Origin: Liopterus haemorrhoidalis
Lineage: Eukaryota; Arthropoda; Insecta; Coleoptera; Dytiscidae
DNA length: 64,000 nt
Assembly (NCBI GenBank): GCA_963971575.1
Contig: OZ020625.1
Coordinates: forward strand, 18,072,829 to 18,136,828
Direction of reading: 5' to 3'
Within the stretch, counting starts at the first letter, position 1. The number at the start of each line of letters is the position of its first letter. Position numbers and translations under genes: made by a program. Of the stretch, positions 21,602 through 33,765 are shown piece after piece. The notes beneath the pieces are model-generated. The model did no database searches. It was given only the letters and a program-made list of their open reading frames with translations, and was not told where the DNA came from.

Positions 21602-24600
21602 ACTAGCTGAAAACCCGTGCTTCGCTACGGTATATTGATGGTCTCATTGGCATAAAATCCGCAGTTTGTTTTTAAACTTGTGTATGGGTAACCTTAGTAA
21701 CAAAAAATCTAGTCGATATCTCATCTGTCCTAAGAGATATTGAGGAACCCGTGAAAAAACATTTTTCTCCTTTTCACCAGATAGGGGTCGAACTTGAAAA
21801 AATCCTTTCTTAGTGGGTTCTTACTTCATACTGAAAAATGTACTCTCCGAATTTTTTATTTTTAACAAAACAATACTAATTTACCTTTTAGGAGTGAAAG
21901 AAAACTGTCAAACTATGAAAACATATATGCCAAAATGGAATTTTATAACTCAACAACCGCTGAAAATACAAAGGGTTCTATAATTCACCCCGAATGTAGA
22001 TTCACCCCTTTAGGGATTGATTGAGATAAAATCCTGAAATACATTTTTCGGCATTTGTATGGGTAATCTTTATAAGCAAAAACCAAGTCTATATCTTATT
22101 GATCCTAGAAGATATTAAGGCGTCCTTGAAATCACAATTCCCTCTTTTCACCCTTTAGGGGTGATATTTGTTAAAGGTAAAAAACTGTTAAAACCATTTC
22201 GAGACATTTTAAAAAGACACAGGAAATACGACGCGATGTGTAATGTACCCCGTTTTAGAATCACCCCTTTAGGGGTTGACAAGGACGTAATCCTGAAATA
22301 AGTTTTTCGGCATTTGTATGGATAATTTTTGTAAGCAAACACCAAGTCGATATCTTATTGGTCCTAAAAGAATTAAGGAATTACTGAAATCACATTTCAC
22401 CCCTCTTCACCCTTAAGGGGTGAAATTAAAAAAAAAATGTCAAAATCATTTCGAGATATTAAAAAAAAACACCTATGTGCCAAAAAGTAATGTTGCAACT
22501 AAACGAACACAGGAAATGCGACGAGATGTATAATTCATCCCGATTGTAGATCCACCCCTTAAGGGGTTGATTAGGACCAAATCCAAAAATTGTTTTTTCG
22601 GTATTTGCATGGGTAGTTTTTGTAAGCAAAAACCAAGTAGATATCTTATTGGTCCTAAAAAATGTTAAATAATCCTTTAAATCACATTTTACCCCTTTTT
22701 ACCCTTTAGGGGTTAAATTTAAAAAAATTGTCAAAACATTTCGAGATATTTTAAAAATACGCCTATGTGCCAAAAAGAAACCTTATAACTCAACAAACAC
22801 AGGGAATACGACGGGATGTATAATTCACCCCAATTATAGATCCACCGTTTAGGGGTTGATTAGGACAAAAATCCTGAAATATATTTTTCTGTATTTGTAT
22901 GGGTAATCTTTGTAAGCAAAAAGCAAGTCGATATCTTATTGGTCCTAAGAGATATTAAGGAATCCTTGAAATCACAATTCACCCCTTTTCACCCTTTAGG
23001 GGTGAAATTTAAAAAAAAAAACTGTCAATACTATTTCGAGATATTTTTAAAAGACATCTATGTGCCAAAAATTAATGTTGCAACTAAACGAACAGAGGAA
23101 ATACGACGGGATGTATAATTCACCTTGATTGTAGATCCATCCCGTTAGGGGTTGATTAGGACCAAATCCTGAAATAAGTTTTTCGGTATTTGTATGGGTA
23201 ATCTTCGTAAGCAAAAAGCAAGTCGATATCTTATTGGTCCTAAGAGATATTAAGGAATCCTTGAAATCACAATTCATTCCTTGTCACCCTTTAGGGGGTA
23301 ATTTTAAAAAAATGTCAAAACTATTTTGAGATATTTTAAAAAGATACCTATGTGCCAAAAAGTAATGTTGCAACTAAACGAACACAGGAAATACGGCGGG
23401 ATGTATAATTCACCCCAATTGCAGATCCACCCCTTAAGGGATTGATTAGGACAAAATCAAAAAATTGGTTTTTCGGCATTTGCAAGGGTAGTTTTTGTAA
23501 GCAAAAACCAAGTCGATGTCTTATTGGTGTTAAAAAATATTAAACAATCCTTGAAATCACATTTCACCCCTTTTCGCCCTTTAGGGATTAAATTTAAAAA
23601 AGTTGTCAAAACCATTTCGAGATACTTTTTAAAATATCTCGATGCCTATGTGCCAAAAAGAAACCTTATATCTCAATAAACACAGGGAATACGACGGGAT
23701 GTATAATTCACCCCGATTGTAGATCCATCCTTTAGGGGTTGATTAGGACAAAATCCTAAAATATATTTTTCGGTATTTGTATGGGTAATCTTTGTAATCA
23801 AAAAGCAAGTCAATATCTTACTGGCTCTAAGAGATTTAAGGAAACCTTGAAATCACAATTCACCCCTTTTCACCCTTTAGGGGTGAAATTTTAGAAAACT
23901 ATCAAAACCTTTTCGAGATATTTTAAAAAGACACCTATGTGCTAAAAAGTAATGTTGCAACTAAACGATCACAGGAAATACGATGGAATGTATAACTCAC
24001 CCTGATTGTAGATCCACCCCTTTAGGGGTTGATTAAGACAAAATCCTGAAATTGGTGATTCGGTATTTGTATGGGCAATCTTTGTAAGCAAAAAGCAAGT
24101 CGATATCTTATTGGTCCTAAGAGATATTAAAGAATCCTTAAAATCACAATTCACCCCTTTTCGCCCTTTAGGGGTGAAATTTCAAAAAACTGTCAATACC
24201 ATTTCGAGATATTTTAAAAAGACTGTTGCAACTAAACGAACACAGGAAATAAGACGGAATGTATAACTCACCCCGATTGTAGATCCACCCCTTTAGGGGT
24301 TGATTAGGACAAATTCCTGAAATAAGTTTTTCGGTAATTGTATGGATAATCTTTGCAAGCCAACAGTAAGTCCATATCTTATTGGTCCTAAGAGATATTA
24401 AGGAATCCTTGAAATCACAATTCACCCCTTTTCAACCCTTAGGGGTGAAATTAAAAAAACTGTCAAACCCATTTCGAGATATTTTAAAAAGACACCTATG
24501 TGCCAAAAAGTAATGCTGCAACTAATGAACACAGGAAATACGATGGGATGTATAATTCACACCGATTGTAGATCCACCCCTTTAGGGGTTGATTAGGACA

Positions 24601-26352
24601 AAAACCTGAAATATGTTTTTCGGTATTTGTATGGGTAATCTTTGTAAGCAAAAGCAAGTCGATATCTTATTGGTTCTAAGAGATATTAAGGAATACTTGA
24701 AATCATAATTCACCCCTTTTCACCCTATAGGGGTGAAATTTTAAAAAGCTACCAAAACCTTTTCGAGATATTTTAAAAAGACTCCTATGTGCTAAAAAGT
24801 AATGTTGCAACTAAACGAACACAGTAAATACGACGGAATGTATAACTCACCCCGATTGTAGATCCACCCCTTTAGGGGTTGATTAGGACAAATTCCTGAA
24901 ATAAGTTTGTCGGTAATTGTATGGATAATCTTTGCAAGCAAACAGTAAGTCGATATCTTATTGGTTCTAAGAGATATTAAGGAATACTTGAAATCATAAT
25001 TCACCCCTTTTCACCCTATAGGGGTGAAATTTTAAAAAGCTACCAAAACCTTTTCGAGATATTTTAAAAAGACTCCTATGTGCTAAAAAGTAATGTTGCA
25101 ACTAAACGAACACAGGAAATACGACAGAATGTATAATTCACCCCGATTGTAGATCCACCCCTTTAGGGGTTGATTAGGACAAATTCCTGAAATAAGTTTG
25201 TCGGTAATTGTATGGATAATCTTTGCAAGCAAACAGTAAGTCGATATCTTGTTGGTCCTAAGAGATATTAAGGAATCCTTGAAATAATAATTCAACCCTT
25301 TTCAACCCTTAGGGGTGAAATTTTAAAAAACTGACAAACCCATTTCGAGATATTTTAAAAAGACACCTATGTGCCAAAAAGTAATGCTGCAACTAATGAA
25401 CACAGGAAATACGACGGGATGTATAATTCACCCCGATTGTAGATCCACCCCTTTAGGGGTTGATTAGAACAAAAGCCTGAAATATGTTTTTCGGTATTTG
25501 TATGGGTAATCTTTGTAAGCAAAAGCAAGTCGATATCTTACTGGTTCTAAGAGATATTAAGGAATACTTGAAATCATAATTCACCCCTTTTCACCCAATA
25601 GGGGTGAAATTTTAAAAAACTACCAAAACCTTTTCGAGATATTTTAAAAAGACTCCTATGTGCTAAAAAGTAATGTTGCAACTAAACGAACACAGGAAAT
25701 ACGACGGAATGTATAACTCACCCCGATTGTAGATCCACCCCTTTAGGGGTTGATTAGGACAAAATCCTGAAATTGGTGATTCGGTATTTGTATGGATAAT
25801 CTTTGTAAGCAAAAAGCAAGTCGATAGCGTATTGGTCCTAAGAGATATTAAAGAATCCTTAAAATCACAATTCACCCCTTTTCGCCCTTTAGGGGTGAAA
25901 TTTCAAAAAACTGTCAATACCATTTCGAGATATTTTAAAAAGACACCTATGTGCCAAAAAGTAATCTTTCAACTAAACGAACACAGGAAATACAACGGGA
26001 TGTATAATCCACCCCGATTGTAGGTTCACCCCTTTAGGGGTTGATTAGGGCAAAATCCCGAAATTGGTTTTTCGGCATTTGTATGGGTAATACTTGTAAG
26101 CAAAAACTAAGTCGATATCCCATCGGCCCTAAGAGATATTACGGAAATCGTGAAATCACATTTCACCCCTTTTCACCCCTTAGGAGTGGAATTTCGAAAA
26201 ACTCCTTCTTAGTGGGTGCTTACGTCATGAAAGGAATATACTCTCCGAATTTCAAGTTTCTAGGCCCAGGGGTTCGGGCTGGGCGGTGATGAGTGAGTCA
26301 GTCAGTCAGTCAGTCAGTCAGTCAGGACACTGCCTTTTATATATATAGACTA
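21602..26352 (+). mobile_element. ACTAGC-headed element carrying a 290-bp array, copy 1
   Basis: Head ACTAGCTGAAAACCCGTGCT at 21602. The tail is a GGCCCAGGGGTTCGGGCTGG block, a (GTCA)n run and TTTTATATATATAGAC at 26335-26352. The head and tail are shared with the element at 48260-51984. In between lie about 15 tandem units. No coding capacity. The minus-strand ORFs of about 70 codons that recur here are periodic artefacts of the repeat. Confidence 0.7.
21990..26200 (+). repeat. tandem array, about 15 units of 290 bp
   Basis: The CACCCCTTTAGGGGTTGATT word marks each unit: about 22005, 22265, 22553, 22850, 23140, 23432, 23728, 24011, 24287, 24575, 24866, 25156, 25446, 25735, 26026. Each unit has two CACCC(C)TTTAGGGGTG palindromes, a TTTTTCGG(T/C)ATTTGTATGGG block and AAAAGACACCTATGTGCCAA. 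The later units are more alike than the first ones. Confidence 0.9.
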
Positions 26353-26463
26353 ATATAGTAATCTTAATGTTAATTTTATATTATTTAACATAAAAATAAC
26401 ATACTGTCATACACATTTTTTTTTTCACTTTTTTAAGTTGAATTACATATAATATTTTTATGG

Positions 26464-27290
26464 TTTTGTAGGTATGACCAAAAAACCCTTATACCGTCAT
26501 TTTGTGGTCTGTCTGTCTGTCTTTCTGTCTGTCTTTCTATCTGTCTGTCTGTCTGTGTTTCTGTCTGTCTGTCTGTCTGTCTGTCCGTTCGGTAAAAATT
26601 TTATCCAAACGGCTAAACCAAGAGAGTTGAAATTTGGCATGCTTATACAACTCTTTGACCCGCACATAGCAAAAATACTAAAACATCTAAAAAACATATC
26701 CCCCTAAAAATATAAACAAATATCTGCTCATCGAATTTTTTTTTTTTTTTTAATTCTGGGTAGGTTATGAAATGAAAGCCCTTAGTACGTGGATTAACGA
26801 TCAAAATTTTATTTTTACAAAATAAATTATTTTGACGCGATTTTTCCAAAATTGTGCAAACAAATTTTGTCCTACTCCCTGTAGCCCAGATGGTTTAAAC
26901 TAAAAATCTGAAAAAATTATAAGTAACGGACATTTGTGTGAACCGGAATAGTACAACAGGAATTTTTGATCAGATTATGTTTTCGGAAAATAACACATTT
27001 TTTGTGTTTTTTGCTCGACCACGTAAAATATTTAATAACTTATCTAAGACACTGAACCAGTATGCTTTGATAGTATAATGGCTAGCATGCTCGCGTGCTA
27101 ATTTGCAAACTAAAGTTCGCTCCGATCTCCAGGCAATTTTATTTATTGTTTTTTTTTTGCATTTTTATTTTGTTTAAACTATTTTTTCAAAATTCTAGTT
27201 ATTTTTGGGCAAATGCTGCATTTAATTTTTAAAAGCGTAAATTTAATAACCAGTGTAAGTTGTTGAAATTGAATACACGAAATCAGAGGG
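26464..27290 (-). repeat. 770-bp dispersed repeat, copy 2 (inverted)
   Basis: Reverse complement of 19575-20347. The (CTGT)n run at 26506-26584 is longer than in copy 1. A 60-66-codon frame through the microsatellite is not a gene. Confidence 0.75.
27063..27131 (+). ncRNA. tRNA-like block, second copy
   Basis: TGATAGTATAATGGCTAGCA (box A-like), then CTAAAGTTCGCTCCGA (degenerate box B). Counterpart of 19719-19792 on the other strand. Confidence 0.55.
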
Positions 27291-28242
27291 GCTTAAAACA
27301 ACCAATGGAAGCCATAGGCGCAATTTTCAAAATCTTAATGAACCTTGCTATATATATATAAAAAAAAAAAAATACTGCACATATTTAGAAACCTAAATAA
27401 TGGTATTAGGCATGCGAATTAAAATTAACAAAAAAAATATTTTAACATAAAATTTGTTTTGGCATCTCAAATAATCATCATTCACTTACCTGCGAAACCC
27501 TGAAATGTGTGAAATTTCACACTTCACATCAATTTTTTTATAACACTAACATAGCAATCCTAATATTAATTTTACACTAACAATTTAATAATCCTAATAA
27601 TAGTTTTATTAATAAATAAATTATAATTATATTTTCCAATACGGTAATTCCAGGAATAACAACTGGAAAAGTGTCAACAAGACTCAAAAAGCAACAAGTG
27701 TGTTGGCGTCGTTGGTCGTTGGCATTGTTTGCAAAAATTAGAAGTTTCTTCCTATTTTTTTCTTATTCTGCTAACTGCTAAGAAGAATAAGAACTAACAC
27801 TATTAGTATTGCTATACAACAATAGATGGCGCTTATATTTTGTGTACAAATATTAATAAAAATTCCATTATTAAAAGTTCCTGAATTTCAAAGTTTAAAC
27901 ATCGACATCGGTAGTAGACATCGATGTTTTATCGATTCTATCGCCATCTGACCATCGATGGTAAAAACATCGATGTTTTTAAAACAAACATCGATGTTTT
28001 CGATACATCGATGTTTTTTTCCCATCCCTAGTCACAATTCAATCGCGCGGCATAACAGTCTTGTGCAGTGTTGAATCCAATTCAACACTTTTTTTCGAGG
28101 AGAAAAATACATGAGCCGGGGGGGAACTATATGAGCCGGAGGTGAAGTTACTATAATGAATACAGATGTCTTTCTGGGGGGGGGGGCTATGTTAGGTTTT
28201 TTAAATACTTATAATACATATAAATATTATTTTTACATTTCA

Positions 28243-29286
28243 CAATGTTAGCTGACTAACATTGTGAAACAGACTTGCGACAACATTAACGGAGATAAAA
28301 AAATTAATAAACTAGTTAAGACAATCAGAAATTCGAATAAAACGCGCGTATAGATTTATTATCTTTTATACTGCTGATGAAGTAGTCATAACAATTGTGC
28401 AAATTGGTAGTGTCTTGTTGGACATTAATATTATTTTTATTAGATTTTATGTATATCATTTCTTTTATAAGTCTTTTATAATAATTATTTTCAGTATCTA
28501 AAATAAGATAATTTTCAAAGTCAAAATTATGATTTTTTTCAGTAATGTGTAAAGGAATAGGAAGTTGTTTTAAATTTCTAACATCTTGTTTGTGTTGTGT
28601 TATGCGTTGTTTTACATACTGGCAAGTTTGTCCTGTGTATGTCGACAAACAATCTTTACAATGAATTCTGTAAATGACATTAATATCTTTATCTCTATTA
28701 TCTTTTATACTAGAAAATAGTAGGTTCACTGTTTTGTAATATTTGTACGTGTTTTTTATCTTTGAGTTATTAAATAATTGTTTTATACAAGGTGTTAAAT
28801 TCTTAACGTAAGGTAATGAGCAGTATGTAATGGGAGTATTATCAGTACTATTTTTTATTCTTTCTGTATTTAATATATTATTGGCTAATGATTTCGGGAA
28901 TTTGTTATCAGTAAGAATATGGAATATATGTTGTCTGACCTCATCCTGAAAATCCGGATGTGTTAAGTTTAAGGCTGTATTTTTTAAATTGTAGGCCGCA
29001 TTTATTTTTTGTGAATTTATATGAAGAGATGTAAAATTAAGAAACCTATCTGAAGTTATTTCTTTCTTATACCATTTAGTTTTAAGTTTATTGTTATGTT
29101 TCACCACCGTAATGTTAAGGAAATTTATTTTTTGTTCTTATTCTATTTCTAATGTAAATTTTAAATTGTTATTGTATGAATTAAAGTGGTTTTTTGTCAA
29201 AATATAAGGTTTATTATTAGTTTTTTAATTTTTTTATCTCCGTTAATGTTGTCACAGTCTGATTCACAATGTTAGTCAGCTCAAGT
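28243..29286 (-). mobile_element. Penelope-like element fragment with inverted ends
   Basis: Bases about 28245-28312 are repeated in reverse complement at 29222-29286 (TTATCTCCGTTAATGTTGTC and CACAATGTTAGTCAGCT). Between them lies a minus-strand Penelope C-terminal region. The left end also forms an 11-bp hairpin with itself around CTGA (28243-28268). Confidence 0.75.
28325..29190 (-). pseudogene. Penelope-like RT C-terminus plus GIY-YIG endonuclease
   Basis: The minus frame starts near 29190 with NSYNNNLKFTLEIE, meets one stop, then reads INFLNITVVKHNNKLKTKWY and KKEITSDRFLNFTSLH, the end of the Penelope reverse transcriptase. A 260-codon open stretch (29107-28325) continues through a linker into VIYRIHCKDCLSTYTGQTCQ, YVKQRITQHKQDV and EMIYIKSNKNNIN: the GIY-YIG nuclease with its C-x2-C knuckle, Y..Y-x-GQT and R-x3-H. 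The RT palm with YADD is missing. It is 5'-truncated but the nuclease half is well preserved. Confidence 0.85.
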
Positions 29287-30574
29287 TAATTTGCTTCCAT
29301 GTTAATTCTGTGATATTTTGTGATTGATTTTTGTCTATTTTACTGTATTTTATTTCATAACTAGCAGACCCGTTGCCAACAACGTTGCCAAACTGATATT
29401 GAATAAAAATCAATTTAAGCAGGAATCAATTATTAAAATTTGCATGATTCTGCGAATATTAACAAAACAAAAACGTTTCTTGATTATACCTAGGAAATCC
29501 TAAAAAGCTGCTTAATCCTTGTCGCTTAAAAACTAATATCGGACCGGGTACGGCCCGCGGGACATATGCTGGACATCAATGGTATAGCTGTTTCTGATTA
29601 TACCTAGGAAATCCTAAAAAGCCGCTCAATGCGTGTCGTTTAAAAATTAGTATCGGACCGGATTCTAATTTGTTTCAAGCGCTCGCCTACGTGCATACGA
29701 AAGCGTATCAAGCAGCACAGCGTGCTGCTGTCTCTTTAGGTGTTTCAAGCTCTTGCCTGCGTGCATGCGAAAGCGCATCAGAAGCACGACGTGCTTTCGT
29801 TTCTTCAAATCAAATAAATCTGGCGACGTACATATCTCTCATTATTTTTCTGTCGTACCATACAAGAATTTTCATTCTTCTGGCGATTTCTCCATCTCTG
29901 TTGCCTCTCCTTATTTAATCGCCTTTTTTCGCTATAGGATCTTCCATTTTTCTCAATTTATGTTATCTAAATATTTTTATAAATTAAAAAAAAAAAGGAA
30001 GTGTGTCCTTTGAACCACACGTAATAAAAACAGTAAAGAAAAATTATTATATGTAACATCAATTGCCACGACAATCTTTAAGTAAGCCAAGATACTGACT
30101 GCTCTGGTCTTGGTAACAGAGCTGCTGTCTGCTGTCGGGGAACGTCGCTCCCCCACCCGTTAGTTCGTGACCGACCACACACTTCAAGCCCCGCTAGCAC
30201 CCAGGAACTTTGCAGTGTTGCCAGATGGTGAAAAAGAAAAAATCGTACCAACACTTCAAAATGATCGTATTTTCAAGAAAAAACTCGTACAAAGAATCGT
30301 ATTTTTTTAAAAATAATCGTACAAAAAGTTTGCTGTGTAATTAATTTTAAAATTATTAGGTATATATTTTTCTATTGCACAATCATAGTAGCAGAAAAGG
30401 ATAAAAAATGTATAATACAGCAAAGTCCTTTTTATAAATTTTTATTGAATTTAAAAAATACTTAGATAATAATTATACAACATTAACATCAGTCTCTTGT
30501 TTCATTTTGTAAAAATCACATTAATACAATAATATATTAATACAGACAAGGCCGATTTCAGTTTGTAGTACAGT

Positions 30575-30874
30575 CAGTGGCGCACCCAGGATTTTTTCTT
30601 GGGGGGAGGGGGGCGGTAGACAAAAAAAAGTGAAGATATAAAAAAAAAACTCCTCGCTTCGATGACAAAAAAGCAAAAAGGTCCTCACTTGTAAAATACA
30701 AGTAATGAACAAAAAAAAGGTCCTCACTAGTAAAATACAAGTGATGAGAAAAAAAAGGTCCTCATCTCTACTTTTAAATCCATATCTATATATTTACCTA
30801 AGATCCATAATGCTAATTAAAAAATTTGGTATTTCCATCCTTTTTGGAGCCCCCCCCTCCTGGGTGCGCCACTG
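30575..30874. mobile_element. hAT MITE with 8-bp duplication AGTACAGT
   Basis: Ends CAGTGGCGCACCCAGGA and TCCTGGGTGCGCCACTG are exact inverted repeats. AGTACAGT is repeated at 30567-30574 and 30875-30882. The interior holds three copies of the AAGGTCCTCACT...AAGTGATGA unit. Confidence 0.9.
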
Positions 30875-30891
30875 AGTACAGTACTCTTATA

Positions 30892-31488
30892 CCCTTTTCG
30901 CACTAGAACTTTAAGATCGGATGTTAGAGTGAATGTGTCTTTAAACGCTAATGTGAAAACGTATGACCTCGTCTAAATACAAGCGATGTTGAAGACAGAG
31001 ATCTGCGTCTTAAACATCGTCCGCAACGCCAACACTATTTCTATTATAAAAAAATACTCTTTGAATTTGTGCTGTCAACATTTTGTATTATCATAAACAA
31101 GAATACTGTGTTATATCGACGTTATAAGAAGTTTATACTTATTGTTATAATAAAATTATTTATTTTAATAAAGTGTTTAATAAAATACAGAGTTACAATA
31201 ATTGAGATAAAATATATCGACTTACATGTTAATACAGGTGTAATATATTCTTTATTGTAGTGTCTTTATTGTAGAATGAAATGAAATATCTATATTTGTT
31301 TATAATAATTCAAAACGTGCGTCTACGCAGCCAGTTCAAAACTGGTAATTTCCTGACGGTAATTAAGGACAAAATTACTGTAACTGATGACAGCACCGGA
31401 GATTTAAACATCAAGTGTGAAAGCAAACCGATGTTAAACATCGGTGAATTTTGAATTCACTCGTCTTAAAGTTCTAGTGCGAAAAAGG
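30892..31488. mobile_element. TIR element nested in hAT
   Basis: Ends CCCTTTTCGCACTAGAACTT and its near-perfect complement (about 28 bp), flanked by TATA on both sides. Internal sequence is AT-rich with an inverted pair of AACATCG words. No protein of its own. Could be a mariner-type MITE if the target was TA. Confidence 0.65.
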
Positions 31489-32079
31489 TATAACTAATGA
31501 GGAGTGAGCTTTATATTTTTGAATATTCGAATATGCCCGAGCATACCCGATCTTAGCGAGATAAACCATTCTATTTAAGAGCGCGTCGATTTGAAATCCG
31601 AGGGCTAAAATATTCAATATATCGCATTATATAATATTAATATTTAACTTACTAAAAATGTACCTATATAAATAAATATGTTTCATCAATAAAAACATCA
31701 AAAAAATCGTACATCTGATACCAAGAAGTCGTACATCGTACACATGCAAAAATAATCGTACAAATACGATTTAAATCGTACATCTGGCAACACTGGAACT
31801 TAGCCTTACGTGGAACACACAGAAATTAGGGCTTTATATATATTTTTTTTAATCTGTGATACTTAATATTTTATGACTTTATAGTGATTTTAATCTGGTT
31901 TTTTATTTGTTTTTAAAATATTGCTATAATAATATGACAGTTTTTTACTATCCACCCTCATCTAAGGGAGGACTACTCACATCACTTCAAATGTACCATT
32001 ATTGAGTAAGTTTTATATTTAATTGAGACACAAGTGACTATCTTATTGTATTATGCCTAATTTGTATCATTTCCCTGTT

Positions 32080-32145
32080 TCAAATTATGTAGTGTAACTG
32101 AAGAAGATAATACAAGTTTATCGAAACTAGTTTTACGTCAATACA
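32080..32145 (+). ncRNA. hammerhead-like motif, weak
   Basis: CTGAAGA at 32098, a GATAA/TTATC hairpin with one extra A, then CGAAAC and a downstream GTC. The order fits a hammerhead, but stem III and stem I do not pair well. It probably derives from the terminal repeat of a Penelope-like element. Confidence 0.25.
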
Positions 32146-32410
32146 GAGTAATTCTTTGTTCCTGACCTATTATCCCGGAATCTAATAAACTACATATTCA
32201 TACTTCTGAGGTCGACAACATATAATTATTGTATTAATCATTTTAGTAACAAGCGCTTTTTCTTTAATGCGTGCTATACGCTATATCAGTCTTCTTCAAC
32301 CTTTTTGCCCTCGCGGACCGGGGAAAATAGGATAAATATTTCGCGGACCGGCTGAAAGCTAAGACACAAATAAAAACCAATATATATAGTATTTTATTAT
32401 TATATAGGTA

Positions 32411-33735
32411 CGAGCCCTGTCCACTATCAGTTGGCCCAAATTTTTACTTATTGGTGTTCAATTAACAGAATGCGAATAGCTTATGAAATCTAGGTAATAT
32501 TTTATTTTCAATTAAACATTTTAGAGATTTACGATTAATATTTACAACTATTAAAGTAAATTAATAAGAAAAAAATAATATTTCCATTGGAAAGCCATTA
32601 ACTTGGAAACCTATTTCAGAAGTTACCACTGGGTAACGTCACCTTTTATTTTTATAACGGCATTAATTCTTATAGGCATAGTATCTACAAGGTCTTGGTA
32701 TTGTCGAGGAGTAAAATTATTCCATATTTCTTGAAGCTTTAGTCTTAATTCTGGAATTGTTCTAGCCGGTGTTATACGCAATCGTTTTTTCAGTTCGTTC
32801 CAAAGTGTCTCGATGGGGGATAAGTCTGGGCTACTTGAAACCCACTCTAAAAGTGGAATACAATGATCACGGAACCATTTCAAAGATTTTTTTGACGTAT
32901 GGCAAGCGGCTCCATCTTGTTGAAAAATAAAATCCTCCCCAGAGATTAATGCATGTTCCATAGTTGGCAACAGAGACTCCTCTAAAATACTTAAATATTT
33001 GGCTGTGTTAACAATGCCATCGATAAAGTGAAGTTTTCCTACACCGTTTTATAAATTTCTGTAAATATACATTTAAGAGTCTGATTAAAAAAATATTACC
33101 TTATATGTTCCAAATCCTAATTTTTTAGCTTCCTTATGACATGTAGACCTTGAAACACGTCTTCATAATAATTAATAATTCTTTTCAATGCACGTTTGTC
33201 ATTCTCCGTCAGTGTAGTTTTCTTCACGTACTGGGGCTTTGGGGCAACCGAACCACTTGTTTTGTACAATTTTACAATATTTCTAATAATGTATCTTGAT
33301 AAACCTAATAATTTTCCGATTTCGGAATTGGTTTGTCCTGTTTTTGCTAATTTCACAATGATTAACCGAATTTTTTCATCAATAGCTTTGCCTCTGCCCA
33401 TGTTTTAAAATTATTTAGACTTAACACTTTTAATACATCACAGTCAATAAACAAACTTTGTTTTCCAACGCCTACTACGTATAGCTAACGCAAAAACCCA
33501 GTTATTTTATATACAGTACAAGAATACATAAACTCAAAAAATACGTTTGTTTTACGAATATTATTTTTATAATCACAAATTAAATATAACAGAATAAATT
33601 TTGACCCCTTTGATTCTAATATGATTATATTGTCAAAAAATGTACAAAGCAGCATTTACTTTTACTTATTATTTAATAATTTCTAAAGAAACTGAAAATT
33701 TCATAGCTGGGCCAACTGAAAGTGGACAGGGCTCG
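32411..33735 (-). mobile_element. Tc1-like element nested in hAT
   Basis: Ends CGAGCCCTGTCCACTATCAG / complement, 27-bp inverted repeats ending GTTGGCCCA, flanked by TA (32409-32410, 33736-33737). Length 1325 bp. Encodes a broken DD34E transposase on the minus strand. Confidence 0.9.
32623..33401 (-). pseudogene. Tc1-like transposase missing first catalytic Asp
   Basis: The N-terminal frame (33401-33117) shows MGRGKAIDEKIRLIIVKLAK and the helix-turn-helix TNSEIGKLLGLSRYIIRNIV, then part of the second DNA-binding domain. The following segment that should hold the first Asp (DEKR-like) is absent. The frame resumes with GKLHFIDGIVNTAKYL and, at 32970-32623, FQQDGAACHTSK (second Asp) and SSSPDLSPIETLWNELKKRL (Glu of DD34E). 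It is therefore an internally deleted, inactive copy. Confidence 0.85.
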
Positions 33736-33765
33736 TATATGTTATACAGTTATATAATTACAATT

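Larger units (their letters stand above)
21263..28030. mobile_element. hAT element swollen by insertions (TSD GTCACAAT)
   Basis: Ends TAGGGTTGTACATCGA and CATCGATG...CCCATCCCTA. The 8-bp GTCACAAT at 21255-21262 is repeated exactly at 28031-28038. Both termini carry many AACATCGATGTT palindromes. Its own remaining DNA (21263-21600, 26353-26463, 27291-28030) is AT-rich and non-coding. The bulk is a nested array element and a dispersed repeat. Confidence 0.85.
30213..31795. mobile_element. hAT element with CAGTGTTGCCAGATG ends
   Basis: Perfect 15-bp inverted ends. Flanks GAACTTTG (30205-30212) and GAACTTAG (31796-31803) match at 7 of 8. The subterminal regions are rich in repeated AATCGTAC/GTACGATT words on both sides. 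No transposase. It hosts two further insertions. Confidence 0.8.
29360..31850 (+). mobile_element. ACTAGC-headed element, third copy, interrupted by hAT
   Basis: Head ACTAGCAGACCCGTTGCCAA at 29360. Near 29490-29580 and 29590-29680 a 120-bp segment containing GATTATACCTAGGAAATCC is duplicated in tandem, and a GTTTCAAGC(G/T)CT(C/T)GCCT block is also doubled at 29675 and 29740. A tail-like GGGCTTTATATATATTTTT lies at 31828. Removing the hAT at 30213-31795 rejoins CAGGAACTT to AGCCTTACG. The small ORFs across 29670-30013 are not recognised. Confidence 0.45.

Noticed and set aside
22148..25875. Series of similar minus-strand ORFs of 60-85 codons starting MNCDFKDSLISLRTNK
   Set aside because: They recur once per 290-bp repeat unit in a frame that happens to be open; the unit contains stops in other copies and no protein signal. 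They are repeat artefacts.
21990..26200. Regular repeats that could be taken for a CRISPR array
   Set aside because: Unit length is 290 bp with no unique spacers, and the window is eukaryotic.
26474..26707. 77-codon ORF of Leu/Ser/Val repeats
   Set aside because: Translation of the (CTGT)n microsatellite.
28243..28268. Hammerhead ribozyme at the CTGA hairpin of the second Penelope fragment
   Set aside because: The CTGA lies in the loop of a simple 11-bp hairpin and the GA and GAAA parts are not in the right order.
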